Shown here one piece after another: positions 1-7,932 of a DNA stretch of 20,867 nt. Source of the stretch: Treponema sp. UBA1793 (lineage in GTDB: Bacteria; Spirochaetota; Spirochaetia; Treponematales; Treponemataceae); the NCBI GenBank assembly GCA_002314445.1, contig DCFX01000079.1, positions 1 to 20,867 on the forward strand, written 5' to 3'. Position 1 is the stretch's first letter; each line of letters starts with the position of its first letter. The position numbers were made by a program, and so were the translations under genes. The notes beneath the pieces were generated by a model that was not told the origin of the DNA, did no database searches, and worked only from the letters and a program-made list of their open reading frames with translations.

Positions 1-1376
1 GTCCATCCTATTTCTACAAAAGGGCGCTTTCTATTGCCCTTCCTGTCATGGCACAGCTGTTAATCCAGAATCTCGTTTCCCTTATAGACAACTTTATGGT
101 TGCGGGCCTCGGCGATATAAAAATGTCGGGTGTCAATATAGCAGGACAGATAAACTTTATTTTTCTCGTGCTTGTAAACAACGTGCTCTGCAACGGGGGC
201 GGCATATTCATGTCGCAGTACAAGGGTGCGGGCGACAAAAACGGAATGCAGCAGGTGTTCCGCTACAAACTGCTCGTGTGTGTTGCAGCAGCTGCGGCAT
301 TTACAGCGTTCTGCGCGGTAAATCCTGCGCCGGTGCTCGCCCTCATGGTAAGGGGCAACTCCGCTGCAAAAGAAATTATCTCGCAGGCAGTCGTATACGA
401 AAATATCATCGCGTGGACATGGATTCCAATGGCAGTCTCGATGGCTGTAACGTCATCACTGCGGGAAACCGGCGAAGTACGGGTTCCGCTTATCATTTCC
501 GTTACCGCAACAGTAATAAATACGATAGGAAACTACGCACTTATTTACGGTCATTTCGGTGCACCCCGCCTTGAAGTTGCGGGAGCGGCTATTGCAACTA
601 TCATTGCACGCCTTGCAGAAATGATTGCTTTCATCGTATATATCACAGTAAAGCGTCCTGGCTTTTTTACAAACATATACGACATATTCAAAGTAAAGCT
701 GAGCCTCGCGGGAACTATTATGGCAAAGTCTGCAATGATTGCCGTTTCCGAAATGACGTGGGTTTTCTCGGAGACGATTTCCACGGCTCTTTACAACAGC
801 AGGGGCGGAGCGGAAATAGTATCGGGAATGGCGGCCGGCTTCGCAATCGCGAACCTGTTCTTTGTAAGCTTTTCCGGTATATTCACGTCTACAGGCGTCA
901 TTATGGGCACAACGCTCGGAGCCGGAAAACTCGGCGAGGCGCGGGAGCAGAAAGGCTGGATAGAAAGCGGGTCTGTTGTATTCGGCATATTCTTCGGACT
1001 GCTCGGCTGTGCAAGTGTCCTGCTCATTCCGCTTGTCTTTGCAAATCTGAGTACGGCAGCACGGGCAGTTTCCCGCGGACTTGTGTTTACTGCCGCGGCA
1101 TATATGCCGCTCTGGTGCCTTGCAAACGCGCAGTTTGCGATATCGCGCACGGGAGGCGATACGACGATGGGCGTTATTGTCGATCTGACTGCAAATCTGC
1201 TCATCTATGTGCCGGGTATGTTTATGCTTACGCGGTTCACAACGCTTGGACCTGTCGTAATGTACGCTATCGTAAAGATATCGGATCTTGAAAAGGTACT
1301 TGTTGCCGCAGGCTGGCTGAAAAAAGAAAGGTGGCTCAAAAATCTCGCAAAGGAAAATGCGGTATCAAACGGATAG
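1..1376 (+). CDS. MATE-family multidrug/cation efflux transporter (5' end outside window)
   Basis: The reading frame is open from the left edge (codons begin at base 3) and ends with TAG at 1374-1376. The first ATG in view, at 48, is internal: residues encoded before it (PSYFYKRALSIALPV) match the usual beginning of a MATE protein, so only a short N-terminus is missing. The protein is a multi-pass inner-membrane carrier with long hydrophobic stretches throughout and typical MATE wording such as NFMVAGLGD and SQYKGAGD. Family members export drugs or other organic cations by sodium or proton antiport; the substrate here cannot be read from sequence. The radical SAM gene follows only 9 bp downstream, so the two are probably co-transcribed. 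The family is clear, the transported compound is not. Confidence 0.85.
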   Translation, partial: PSYFYKRALSIALPVMAQLLIQNLVSLIDNFMVAGLGDIKMSGVNIAGQINFIFLVLVNNVLCNGGGIFMSQYKGAGDKNGMQQVFRYKLLVCVAAAAAFTAFCAVNPAPVLALMVRGNSAAKEIISQAVVYENIIAWTWIPMAVSMAVTSSLRETGEVRVPLIISVTATVINTIGNYALIYGHFGAPRLEVAGAAIATIIARLAEMIAFIVYITVKRPGFFTNIYDIFKVKLSLAGTIMAKSAMIAVSEMTWVFSETISTALYNSRGGAEIVSGMAAGFAIANLFFVSFSGIFTSTGVIMGTTLGAGKLGEAREQKGWIESGSVVFGIFFGLLGCASVLLIPLVFANLSTAARAVSRGLVFTAAAYMPLWCLANAQFAISRTGGDTTMGVIVDLTANLLIYVPGMFMLTRFTTLGPVVMYAIVKISDLEKVLVAAGWLKKERWLKNLAKENAVSNG

Positions 1377-1385
1377 CAGCGTATC

Positions 1386-2312
1386 ATGTATCAGTATTAT
1401 TCTGCATCTGATTTCTATAAGCACAAATTAGGTACGAAAATATACAAACTTTCGCTTGATGCCGGCTGTACCTGTCCCACGAGGGACGGCACAAAGGGAA
1501 CGGACGGCTGTATATTCTGTTCTGCCGCAGGTTCCGGCGATTTTGCCGCACCGCGAATACTGACTGTTACACAGCAGATTGAAGCGGCAAAACTGCTCGT
1601 ACGGCAGAAAAACAAAACCGGCAGGTACATTGCCTATTTCCAGAATTTTACGAACACGTACGGCAATCCCGATGAACTGGAAGCAAAATACAGGGAGGCG
1701 CTTGCAGCCCCGGACATCGCCGGCATTTCAATCGCCACCCGGCCCGACTGCCTGGAAAGCGGTATACTTGAGAGGATTGCGCGTCTGAGCAGTATGGCTT
1801 TTGTTTCCATAGAACTCGGGCTGCAGACGGCGAACGAACAGACAGCCCTGTATATCCGCAGAGGATACGGCAACAGCATATACGATGACGCGTTGAGGCG
1901 CATACACGAAGCGTGCAGTGAGATACACGTTGTTACGCACGTTATTTTCGGCCTGCCGGGAGAGACAGACGCAGACATGCTCGCAACTGTGAAGCACTGC
2001 GCGGACGCAGGAAGCGACGGAATTAAAATGACAGTCCTGCACATCCTCAGGGGAACGGCACTCGCCGGTGAATACGAAGCCGGCACGTTCCGCTGTATGG
2101 GAATGGAATCATATTTTGATGTCGTGTCGCGTTCACTGGAACTGCTGCCTCCCCGCACTGTTATACACAGGCTTACAGGCGACGGCCCCAAAAAGCTGCT
2201 CATTGCACCTCTGTGGACGGCTGAAAAACATGTCGTCCATAACGCGATGCTGCGGTGGTTTGACGAACACAATGTCGTTCAGGGGCGGATGTATCAAAAC
2301 AGCTCAAACTGA
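1386..2312 (+). CDS. YhcC-like radical SAM protein (TIGR01212 type)
   Basis: This 308-residue protein has the N-terminal signature of the TIGR01212/YhcC radical SAM group: C28-T-C30-PTRDGTKGTDG-C42-IF-C45. C30, C42 and C45 are the likely ligands of the [4Fe-4S] cluster that cleaves S-adenosylmethionine, with Cx11Cx2C spacing instead of the common CX3CX2C. Downstream, GISIATRPDCL, ELGLQT and HVIFGLPGET are usual radical SAM barrel motifs. The reaction of the family is not settled; some relatives are grouped with tRNA- or sulfur-modifying enzymes. The start at 1386 is 9 bp after the exporter stop with only a weak Shine-Dalgarno sequence, fitting read-through from the upstream gene. Family call is strong, function unknown. 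Confidence 0.85.
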   Translation: MYQYYSASDFYKHKLGTKIYKLSLDAGCTCPTRDGTKGTDGCIFCSAAGSGDFAAPRILTVTQQIEAAKLLVRQKNKTGRYIAYFQNFTNTYGNPDELEAKYREALAAPDIAGISIATRPDCLESGILERIARLSSMAFVSIELGLQTANEQTALYIRRGYGNSIYDDALRRIHEACSEIHVVTHVIFGLPGETDADMLATVKHCADAGSDGIKMTVLHILRGTALAGEYEAGTFRCMGMESYFDVVSRSLELLPPRTVIHRLTGDGPKKLLIAPLWTAEKHVVHNAMLRWFDEHNVVQGRMYQNSSN

Positions 2313-2329
2313 TTTTAACGTACGTTTTC

Positions 2330-2403
2330 TTGGAGAGAGAGAACCCCTCTACTTTCAAAGCCCACGGACAGACGCACCTGCTTTGTCCGTGCTCTCTCTC
2401 CAA
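2330..2403. repeat. double-stem inverted repeat
   Basis: The 12-base arm TTGGAGAGAGAG (2330-2341) is exactly complementary to 2392-2403, and the inner arm CACGGACA (2363-2370) is exactly complementary to 2384-2391. The two 3' arms abut while the 5' arms are 21 bases apart, so a transcript would fold into two stacked stems with a one-sided internal loop. It begins 18 bases after the radical SAM stop codon. It may be a 3' processing or stabilising structure or a dispersed repeat. Confidence 0.6.
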
Positions 2404-2426
2404 ACCACTTACTTTTCCCAGCATGA

Positions 2427-2459
2427 CCAGGGGACACCCCTGGACCCCCTCTTTTTCGT
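2427..2459 (+). terminator. probable terminator after the radical SAM gene
   Basis: Perfect hairpin CCAGGGG-ACA-CCCCTGG at 2427-2443, followed by ACCCCCTCTTTTTCG. The T-run starts about nine bases after the stem, so it is not an ideal intrinsic terminator, but the GC-rich stem and the position downstream of 2312 fit that role. Confidence 0.45.
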
Positions 2460-2512
2460 TCTTAAAACGTCGTTTATTATTTGCAGCTTTTGAAAAAAAA
2501 CTGCATACCAGG

Positions 2513-2616
2513 TGTAAAAGAGAATGCGGAACAGAAAATAAGCCCGCGGGCGACCCAGAGCGAAGCGAAGTTGGAGCTTAAGCGGATTATTTTCTGCGGG
2601 AGCATTCCCTTTTACA
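2513..2616. repeat. 104-bp imperfect palindrome (MITE-like or long hairpin)
   Basis: The left arm beginning TGTAAAAG (2513) and running to about 2550 is matched by an inverted right arm ending CTTTTACA (2616). Matching blocks include TGTAAAAG, GAATGC, CAGAAAATAA, and the inner ATAAGCC/ATAATCC stretch, with few mismatches. The centre contains GACCCAGAGCGAAGCGAAG. The arms lie between the convergent genes and next to a run of eight A (eight T on the minus strand), so it could end minus-strand transcription from the LacI gene. The length and terminal inverted repeat also fit a small non-autonomous element; no target-site duplication was confirmed. Confidence 0.5.
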
Positions 2617-2638
2617 AATGCACTCCAATGTACTATTT

Positions 2639-3697
2639 TCAGAAGTCATGTGTATAATAACCGGACGTACTTTTTGGTGCGGCAAGACTGGCGCCTGCCA
2701 TAAACGGAACCTGCAGAATCTCCCGTACCGAAGGCGTTCCATAGTTTTCAATATGCTCAAAAAGTATTTCTGCCGCGCGGTATCCCATTTCAGGCAGCGG
2801 CTGCAGATTCGTTGCGATATTCAGTTTATAATACATTTTATTGATAAACCCGTCGAATCCGACAACGGAAATATCTTCCGGCACACGGAGTCCGGCTGCT
2901 TCCAGAGCCTCTACGGCAGCAGGGACGGCGGAATCTGTCGAACAGAAAAGCGCCGTCGGCAGCGGGATCATTTTTTTTAATGCCTCCGCTATGAGCCGCT
3001 TTATGTGAGCCGGTTCGTAATCGGCACGTATAATGTACTCATCTGGATTTTCTGAGGAACCAAGCGTACGCAGCGCCTGCCTGAATCCGTTCTCACGGTC
3101 GGTGACGTTGGCGTTGTAAAGAGAGGAAGGAATTCCCAGAAAGGCGATAAACCGGTGCCCCCGTTTCCATATTTCCCTGACTGTATTATAACCGGCAGCG
3201 TAGTTGTCGGTATCTACCCACGACACTGCTTTGTCCTGAGGCCTGTCGCCGATAACAACGCATGGCAGCTTTCTCAGCATAAGTTCTTTGAGAAGGATAT
3301 CCGGAAAATCTTTCAGGCCGATACAGATAATCCCGTCGACCTTTCTCTGCCGGTACGGGCGGAGATAGTCATATTCCTTCTTTTTTTCCGGTGAAAGGCA
3401 GAACAGAATATCAGTATCGTGTTCGCGGCATGATTTCTCAATTCCCGACAGAACACGCATCAGATAAAACATACGCATATCTTCATCAAAAGGAATGGGA
3501 GTAAGCACTGCAATCGTATTGCACTTTCCGCTGTTAAGCGCCTTTCCTGCAAATCCCGGACAATAGCCGAGCTCGTCAATGACTTTCTGAACTTTGATGC
3601 GCGTCGTTTCCTTTACGTTATGCTCACCGTTTATAACCCGCGACACAGTTATAAAGGAAACACCCGCCTTTCCGGCTACATCTTTTTGAGTCACCAT
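2639..3697 (-). CDS. LacI/GalR-family transcriptional repressor
   Basis: This 352-residue protein has a standard LacI layout. Residues 1-25 form the helix-turn-helix (VTQKDVAGKAGVSFITVSRV), residues to about 60 form the hinge region (ALNSGK), and the rest is a periplasmic-binding-protein-like effector domain (ICIGLKDFPDI, GDRPQDKAVSWV, DISVVGFDGF). It lies 24 bp downstream of the GH30 gene and has only a weak ribosome site, so it is the second gene of that operon. The operator at 5187-5216 has the central CG and symmetry expected for this family. The protein therefore probably represses its own operon and is released by a sugar produced by, or related to, the GH30 activity. The effector is unknown. 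Confidence 0.9.
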   Translation of the reverse strand: MVTQKDVAGKAGVSFITVSRVINGEHNVKETTRIKVQKVIDELGYCPGFAGKALNSGKCNTIAVLTPIPFDEDMRMFYLMRVLSGIEKSCREHDTDILFCLSPEKKKEYDYLRPYRQRKVDGIICIGLKDFPDILLKELMLRKLPCVVIGDRPQDKAVSWVDTDNYAAGYNTVREIWKRGHRFIAFLGIPSSLYNANVTDRENGFRQALRTLGSSENPDEYIIRADYEPAHIKRLIAEALKKMIPLPTALFCSTDSAVPAAVEALEAAGLRVPEDISVVGFDGFINKMYYKLNIATNLQPLPEMGYRAAEILFEHIENYGTPSVREILQVPFMAGASLAAPKSTSGYYTHDF

Positions 3698-3721
3698 CGT
3701 TTTCCATCTCTTTTTGTATCG

Positions 3722-5170
3722 TTATGGTCTGATAATAACAGTCTGTATACTTCTCGGAGGGCAGTATAGTATCGTTCCGCGTCCGGAATCATCAGCTTTT
3801 GCAGTATAGCGTTTTTCACCAGCTGCATCAGCATTTGTATCGGCGGCAAGTTCGTACACCATGTCGGCCTCAGTTCTGTTTGAAACGACAAGCGCTGTTG
3901 AGCCGTCGGGGTTTCTGAATGCGGTACTTTCCATCGTATTGCCCATACGGCCGTCTACCGTCGCCGGGGTCATGAGCGGCTGCATCGTACAGGCAATCCG
4001 TACTGCACCCGGTTTAATAAAGCGGCTGAAATGGCCGATATACCAGTATGAACTTTCGTACTGCACCGTTCCGCTTTTTTCATCGGCAATAACGGGTGCG
4101 TCACAGTAATTGCCGACGTGATTCGGTCCGCCCTGCATATCAAGAACCATGTTCCAGTCGATCCACATATTGCAGCCGGAATTCAAATCGTTGATAATAT
4201 TATGCGCATACCTTTCGCCCGTATACCATGCCCCGGGCCGTGTACCGGCTTCGATGCATCCTTCGGAAAAAACGAGGAGTTTGTCGGGCCACTTTTCCGC
4301 AGTCTTTGCGACATTCTCATACTGGTCGCCCGAATACCAGTGGTATGCCGCACCGCCGATATAGCCGCCGCCGTTCAATTCCTCCGCTGCATGCATCGAT
4401 TCGCTCATCCGGGAAAAAAGCAGGTCACGGTTATGGTCCCATACGAGAATGCGGATATCGCCGTATCCTGCTTTTTTCAGTGCAGGACCCAGACAGGAGG
4501 CCGCAAAACTGCCCTCCTCCGCGCCGCTCCAGATGCACGAATCCCATGTCTGGACGGCAGCCGGTTCGTTCTGTATGCTCACCAGGCTGACGGAAAGCCC
4601 GCGTTTTTTCAGCTCAGTGATAAAACGCACAAAATAATCAGCCCATAACTCGCGGTATTCCGGCTGCAGAAAACCGCCGTTGTTCATGTCGGCGTTGGAC
4701 TTCATCCATGCAGGAGGCGACCACGGAGAGATGAGCAGCTTCAGCGTCCCTCCCGACGCAAACGACGCTTCCTGCAGCAGCGGCGTAAGATACATATCGG
4801 TCCGTTCCATGGAAAAAGACCGGAGCGTCTTATCCGGCGAGGGAAGACACGCCCAGTTGTCAAGTGAAAAGTCGCACGAATTCATATGTGTCCGTGCCTG
4901 AACATAACAGTTCGACCGCTCCGGATCAGGCAGAAAGCAGCTTTCAATGACATTCTGGCGGACAGGAGACGGAAGGCGTGAAAGCACATAACCCGAACTT
5001 TCGGTAAGCGCACATCCGAATCCGCTGAACGTCTGAAACGTCTTCGACTGATCAAGCGTGATGATGCACGAAAGGTTCCGCGCACCGCCGGGAGTACGCT
5101 CATCCACCGCAAGTTTCGCAATACGGCGGTCTGTATCTTTTGCTGTTTCAACAATTGTCTGTATAGTCAT
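3722..5170 (-). CDS. glycoside hydrolase family 30 (glucosylceramidase-like beta-glycosidase)
   Basis: With the start at 5170 the protein has 482 residues, usual for GH30. The acid/base glutamate is E202 in SIQNEP and the nucleophile is E303 in LLVFSEGC; FSGFGCALTESSG near residue 50 is the typical family opening, and LISPWSPPAWMKSN precedes the barrel core. The C-terminus forms the beta-sandwich usual in the family. No signal peptide is seen, so the enzyme is probably cytoplasmic and acts on imported beta-glycosides; GH30 members cleave glucosylceramide, beta-1,6-glucans, xylans or fucosides, so the substrate is open. Start choice: GGAGG lies nine bases before the ATG at 5168-5170, whereas an upstream in-frame ATG at 5209 lies inside the operator. 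It is followed by the LacI gene. Confidence 0.9.
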   Translation of the reverse strand: MTIQTIVETAKDTDRRIAKLAVDERTPGGARNLSCIITLDQSKTFQTFSGFGCALTESSGYVLSRLPSPVRQNVIESCFLPDPERSNCYVQARTHMNSCDFSLDNWACLPSPDKTLRSFSMERTDMYLTPLLQEASFASGGTLKLLISPWSPPAWMKSNADMNNGGFLQPEYRELWADYFVRFITELKKRGLSVSLVSIQNEPAAVQTWDSCIWSGAEEGSFAASCLGPALKKAGYGDIRILVWDHNRDLLFSRMSESMHAAEELNGGGYIGGAAYHWYSGDQYENVAKTAEKWPDKLLVFSEGCIEAGTRPGAWYTGERYAHNIINDLNSGCNMWIDWNMVLDMQGGPNHVGNYCDAPVIADEKSGTVQYESSYWYIGHFSRFIKPGAVRIACTMQPLMTPATVDGRMGNTMESTAFRNPDGSTALVVSNRTEADMVYELAADTNADAAGEKRYTAKADDSGRGTILYCPPRSIQTVIIRP

Positions 5171-5186
5171 ACGTAAATACCTCCGG

Positions 5187-5216
5187 AATATAAATGTTTC
5201 CGCAAACATTTATATT
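5187..5216. promoter_or_regulatory. LacI-type operator of the GH30-LacI operon
   Basis: Perfect 13-base arms AATATAAATGTTT and AAACATTTATATT flank the four bases CCGC (GCGG on the coding strand). The core TGTTTGCGGAAACA, with a central CG, is the usual form of a LacI/CcpA-type operator. It overlaps the -10 box and the predicted start point and lies 17 bp upstream of the GH30 start codon, a classic repression position. Binding by the adjacent regulator is inferred. Confidence 0.8.
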
Positions 5217-5243
5217 CTAAAATGCTCTCCCCGACAATGTCAA
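5214..5243 (-). promoter_or_regulatory. sigma70-type promoter for GH30-LacI
   Basis: On the minus strand TTGACA (5238-5243) and TAGAAT (5214-5219) are separated by 18 bp. The predicted start point near 5207 lies within the operator. The -35 box sits within further symmetry: GACAATGTC at 5233-5241 and CTCTCC/GGAGAG at 5225-5230/5244-5249, which might be a second regulatory site. Confidence 0.7.
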
Positions 5244-5273
5244 GGAGAGATCCTGTATTACAGGCTTACAGCG

Positions 5274-6047
5274 TCAGCGTATGAGTGCGTCGATATTTTC
5301 CTTTACGACACGTTCCAGCGCACCCCGTCCGACAGTTTCGGGAAAGTTGCGCCACACGACAAGTTTTGCATCAGGGCATACTTCCATAAGCGGTGAAGCG
5401 ACAGGATTATGTACATTGTCGATAATAATGTCGTATCCTTTTTGCTTTGCATCGGCAAGCTGGGCAGCGGTTACAGGTCCAGGACCGAACGTACCTGCTA
5501 TCTGCAATCCGAGATCTTTTGCAAGGTATATCTGCATCGCATGGACAAGCACTTTCTTTGATGAAAGTCCCTGTTCCGCAGCAAGAGCTCTGCCGTCCTC
5601 TACCGTCTTTTTGTACGAAGCAACGCGTTTTCCGCATTCAGATTCAGTATGGGTGACTGCCGCAATACGTTCCGCCTCCGATTCGACGGTCGCAATGCTG
5701 TTGTCCGTCTGAATCCTGATGAGCTTAACGTTTCCTGCTGCATCGCCGAGCGTTTTCATCATCCGCTCGTAGCCGGCATACAGCAGATACGTGCTGTCGG
5801 TAACTTTTTTTATGTCAGAAACAGTAAGCTCGTATTCCGGCGGATGTTTCATGTCGGCAGGCGCAATCGTCTGTACTCCGTCAATACCGGCAAGGTCGGC
5901 AAAAGCAGCAGTCCACGGCGTCGATGCAACAAAATCCCTGTTTACCGCAATCTGCGCGGAACCGGACGCATCATCTTTTTTACCGTTTGCACAGACGGCA
6001 GATAGCGTGCAGATAAAAACGGCGGCAGAAAGTGTCATCTTTTTCAT
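5274..6047 (-). CDS. metal ABC transporter substrate-binding protein (ZnuA/TroA-like, short form)
   Basis: This 257-residue protein begins with a signal peptide and the sequence LSAVC-ANGKK; C19 may be lipidated, although valine just before the cysteine is not an ideal lipobox. The mature part resembles cluster A-1 metal-binding proteins: KHPPEYELTVSDIKKV carries a likely ligand H68, and H133, H169 and H203 (DNVHNPV) are other candidates. It is shorter than typical ZnuA/TroA proteins, lacks a His-rich loop, and the usual C-terminal aspartate ligand region is not obvious, so the metal is uncertain (Zn, Mn or Fe). Its ATG overlaps the permease stop by four bases (ATGA), and GGAGG at 6054-6058 gives a clear ribosome site. 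It is the last gene of the operon. Confidence 0.8.
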   Translation of the reverse strand: MKKMTLSAAVFICTLSAVCANGKKDDASGSAQIAVNRDFVASTPWTAAFADLAGIDGVQTIAPADMKHPPEYELTVSDIKKVTDSTYLLYAGYERMMKTLGDAAGNVKLIRIQTDNSIATVESEAERIAAVTHTESECGKRVASYKKTVEDGRALAAEQGLSSKKVLVHAMQIYLAKDLGLQIAGTFGPGPVTAAQLADAKQKGYDIIIDNVHNPVASPLMEVCPDAKLVVWRNFPETVGRGALERVVKENIDALIR

Positions 6048-6868
6048 TTTTTTCCTCCAATATTGAATACTATATACAAAATGCCCGCCACAAGCGCGAT
6101 GGACGCACTCGGCGGAAAATCAAACATAACGGCAAAAATAAATCCCGCAGCGGAAATAACCAGGCCGGCGGCAGAACTTACTGCGAACAGCTTCGTAACG
6201 CCCGTTCCCTTCTTCCAGACAGCAAGAAAACGGGAAGCTACGAGGACAGGCAGAACAAGAAGCGCATCTATAAGCAGCGCGCCAAGCAGTTTCATGGCAA
6301 GCGCTATGACAAGCGCTATGAGCGTAACCATTACCGTGTAATGGAGCTGCACGTTTATACCGAGCGAACGGGCTACTTCGCGGTTGTAAAAGACAGCAAG
6401 CAGCGTCCGGAGATTCGTAACGATATACAGAACAAGGAATACTGAAAGTACGGCAAGTGCTGTCAAATCGCTGTTCTGCAGTGCGAACGGACTCCCCCAC
6501 AGCAGATTGAGCGTGCTGTTCGCATTCACTCCCGACTTGTGGATAATCAGAGAAGCAACCGCCATAGAGATGACCATGGCAGCCGCGCTCCCCACTCCGA
6601 ATCCGCCGGCTTTGTCTTTTGACAGCACAAGCAGCAGAAAAACGAGCAGCAGATTGACAGCAACAGTAACGGGAAGCAGCGGAAGAGACAGTGCAAGCGA
6701 AACTGCGCCGCCGAGTATGACGCCGTGCATAAGCATGTAGCGCATCGGGATAAGATCAAGGCGGAGTACCATGACACCGCACAGCGGAAAAGCGGCGCCT
6801 GCTGCAAGCATGGCAATAAAACCGCGGAGAACGGGAGCTATCGTAAACGCAAGAGCCAGATTTGTCAT
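6044..6868 (-). CDS. metal ABC transporter permease (ZnuB/TroC family)
   Basis: This 274-residue, highly hydrophobic protein with about eight or nine membrane segments fits the ABC-3 permease family. Family wording includes PLCGVMVLRLDLIPM near the N-terminus, SLGINVQLHYTVMV before the coupling helix, and KLLGALLIDALLVLPVLVAS. It would form the membrane channel that moves a divalent metal delivered by the binding protein encoded next. The ATG overlaps the ATPase stop as ATGA (6865-6868), preceded by an AGGAGGGG ribosome site inside the ATPase gene, so translation is coupled. The gene order ATPase, permease, binding protein is complete for an importer. Confidence 0.87.
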   Translation of the reverse strand: MTNLALAFTIAPVLRGFIAMLAAGAAFPLCGVMVLRLDLIPMRYMLMHGVILGGAVSLALSLPLLPVTVAVNLLLVFLLLVLSKDKAGGFGVGSAAAMVISMAVASLIIHKSGVNANSTLNLLWGSPFALQNSDLTALAVLSVFLVLYIVTNLRTLLAVFYNREVARSLGINVQLHYTVMVTLIALVIALAMKLLGALLIDALLVLPVLVASRFLAVWKKGTGVTKLFAVSSAAGLVISAAGFIFAVMFDFPPSASIALVAGILYIVFNIGGKK

Positions 6869-7905
6869 TCCGCCCCTCCTATCCTGAGCGATTTCCAGCC
6901 GAGTATGCGGACAAGCTCCATGTCGTGCGTAACGATAATTATTGTCGGAATCTCTTTTACTGAAAGGGAACGCAGAATTTGAACAACCATCATGCGCGCA
7001 GAATTGTCAAGCGCGGACGTCGGTTCATCAAGCAGAAGAACCTGCGCATTCTGTGCAAGGCAGCGGGCAATCGACACTTTCTGCTTTTCACCCCCGCTCA
7101 GGGAACTGAAACTGCGCCCGCAGAGCGCGGTACATCCGGTCCGCTCCATCGCGTGATGTATCACATCTTTCGAATGCCGCTCTCTGCGGGGAACGCCGAG
7201 CCCGACTACTTCCTCAACGGAAAGGGGAAAGAGCATCGAATCCTGCTGCTGCGGTACATAACAGACTGTGCGCGGCGGTACATTCTGCGGATTCTTACCG
7301 CCAATGCTGACGTGTCCCTGCCCGGGAGCAAGGTTTCCCGTCAGATACCGGAGCAGCGTCGTCTTGCCTGCGCCGTTTTCGCCGATGATGAGAAGATTTC
7401 CGCCGGCAGGAAGCGTAAACGAAAAATCGCGGAGCGCACTGTACTGGCAGGAAAGATGTTCCACGGAAATTTCTGCGCCGCGCACAAGCTTTGCCCGCTG
7501 GCGCAGAATCCGGTACATTGCATCGGAATCGGACATCGGCGCAAGCTGATCTTCAGTCGCACATAACAGTTTCGGAACCAGTACGTCGTACATCAGTTCA
7601 ATGAGATTTTCCGTGCGGCTGCCGTTCTGCGTGGTGATATACGCTTCTGCAAGTCCGCTTGCTATATTTGCATGAATATGGGTAATACCCAGCCGCACCA
7701 TCATGACAGCGGCAGCCTTGCCGATTGCAGTATCATGCGCCTTCAAATCAGTCCGGGGACCGTTGTAAGACTCCATAAAATCTTCAAGCTCAAAAATCGG
7801 CATGAGCCATTTACCGGAAGAAGAAAAAATCAGTTTGTCTCCGGCAAATACCTGTAACGTTATTCCTCCGGGAAGAGGACTTTTCCAGTTTCCCTGTATC
7901 GTCAT
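6865..7905 (-). CDS. ABC transporter ATPase with N-terminal DUF1893 domain
   Basis: Residues about 14-138 match the DUF1893 pattern as recalled from TM1506-type proteins: SSSGKWLMPIFEL, then AIGKAAAVMMVRLGI, then a YDVLVP segment followed by LAPMSDS. The rest is an ABC ATPase: Walker A GENGAGKTT (175-183), Q-loop VPQQQD, signature LSGGE (269-273), Walker B VLLLDEPT (289-296) and H-loop His327. The ATPase half fits metal importers (ZnuC/TroB). DUF1893 has a deaminase-like fold in a solved homologue but no known function; a metal- or ligand-sensing role here is inference. Start: an ATG at 7917 is also possible, but the one at 7905 has a CAGGA site five bases upstream and leaves room for a leader after the predicted promoters. 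Confidence 0.82.
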   Translation of the reverse strand: MTIQGNWKSPLPGGITLQVFAGDKLIFSSSGKWLMPIFELEDFMESYNGPRTDLKAHDTAIGKAAAVMMVRLGITHIHANIASGLAEAYITTQNGSRTENLIELMYDVLVPKLLCATEDQLAPMSDSDAMYRILRQRAKLVRGAEISVEHLSCQYSALRDFSFTLPAGGNLLIIGENGAGKTTLLRYLTGNLAPGQGHVSIGGKNPQNVPPRTVCYVPQQQDSMLFPLSVEEVVGLGVPRRERHSKDVIHHAMERTGCTALCGRSFSSLSGGEKQKVSIARCLAQNAQVLLLDEPTSALDNSARMMVVQILRSLSVKEIPTIIIVTHDMELVRILGWKSLRIGGAE

Positions 7906-7932
7906 ATTTTCCTGCATATTTTATTATAGACA

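Larger units (their letters stand above)
2313..2638. other. gene-free stretch between convergent genes, rich in inverted repeats
   Basis: These 326 bases separate the plus-strand radical SAM gene from the minus-strand LacI gene. No credible gene is seen. The stretch holds four inverted repeats: a double-stem hairpin at 2330-2403, a perfect 7-bp hairpin at 2427-2443 followed by a pyrimidine/T-rich run, a short hairpin at about 2483-2506 next to an A8 run, and a 104-bp imperfect palindrome at 2513-2616. Some of these probably end transcription from both sides. Confidence 0.7.

Noticed and set aside
2068..2581. Plus-strand frames of 141 and 83 codons overlapping the end of the radical SAM gene and the gap
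   Set aside because: They cross the inverted repeats, have no ribosome sites, and the first overlaps the real gene in another frame.
4118..4648. 176-codon plus-strand frame inside the GH30 gene
   Set aside because: It is antisense to a gene with intact catalytic motifs and has no recognisable domain.
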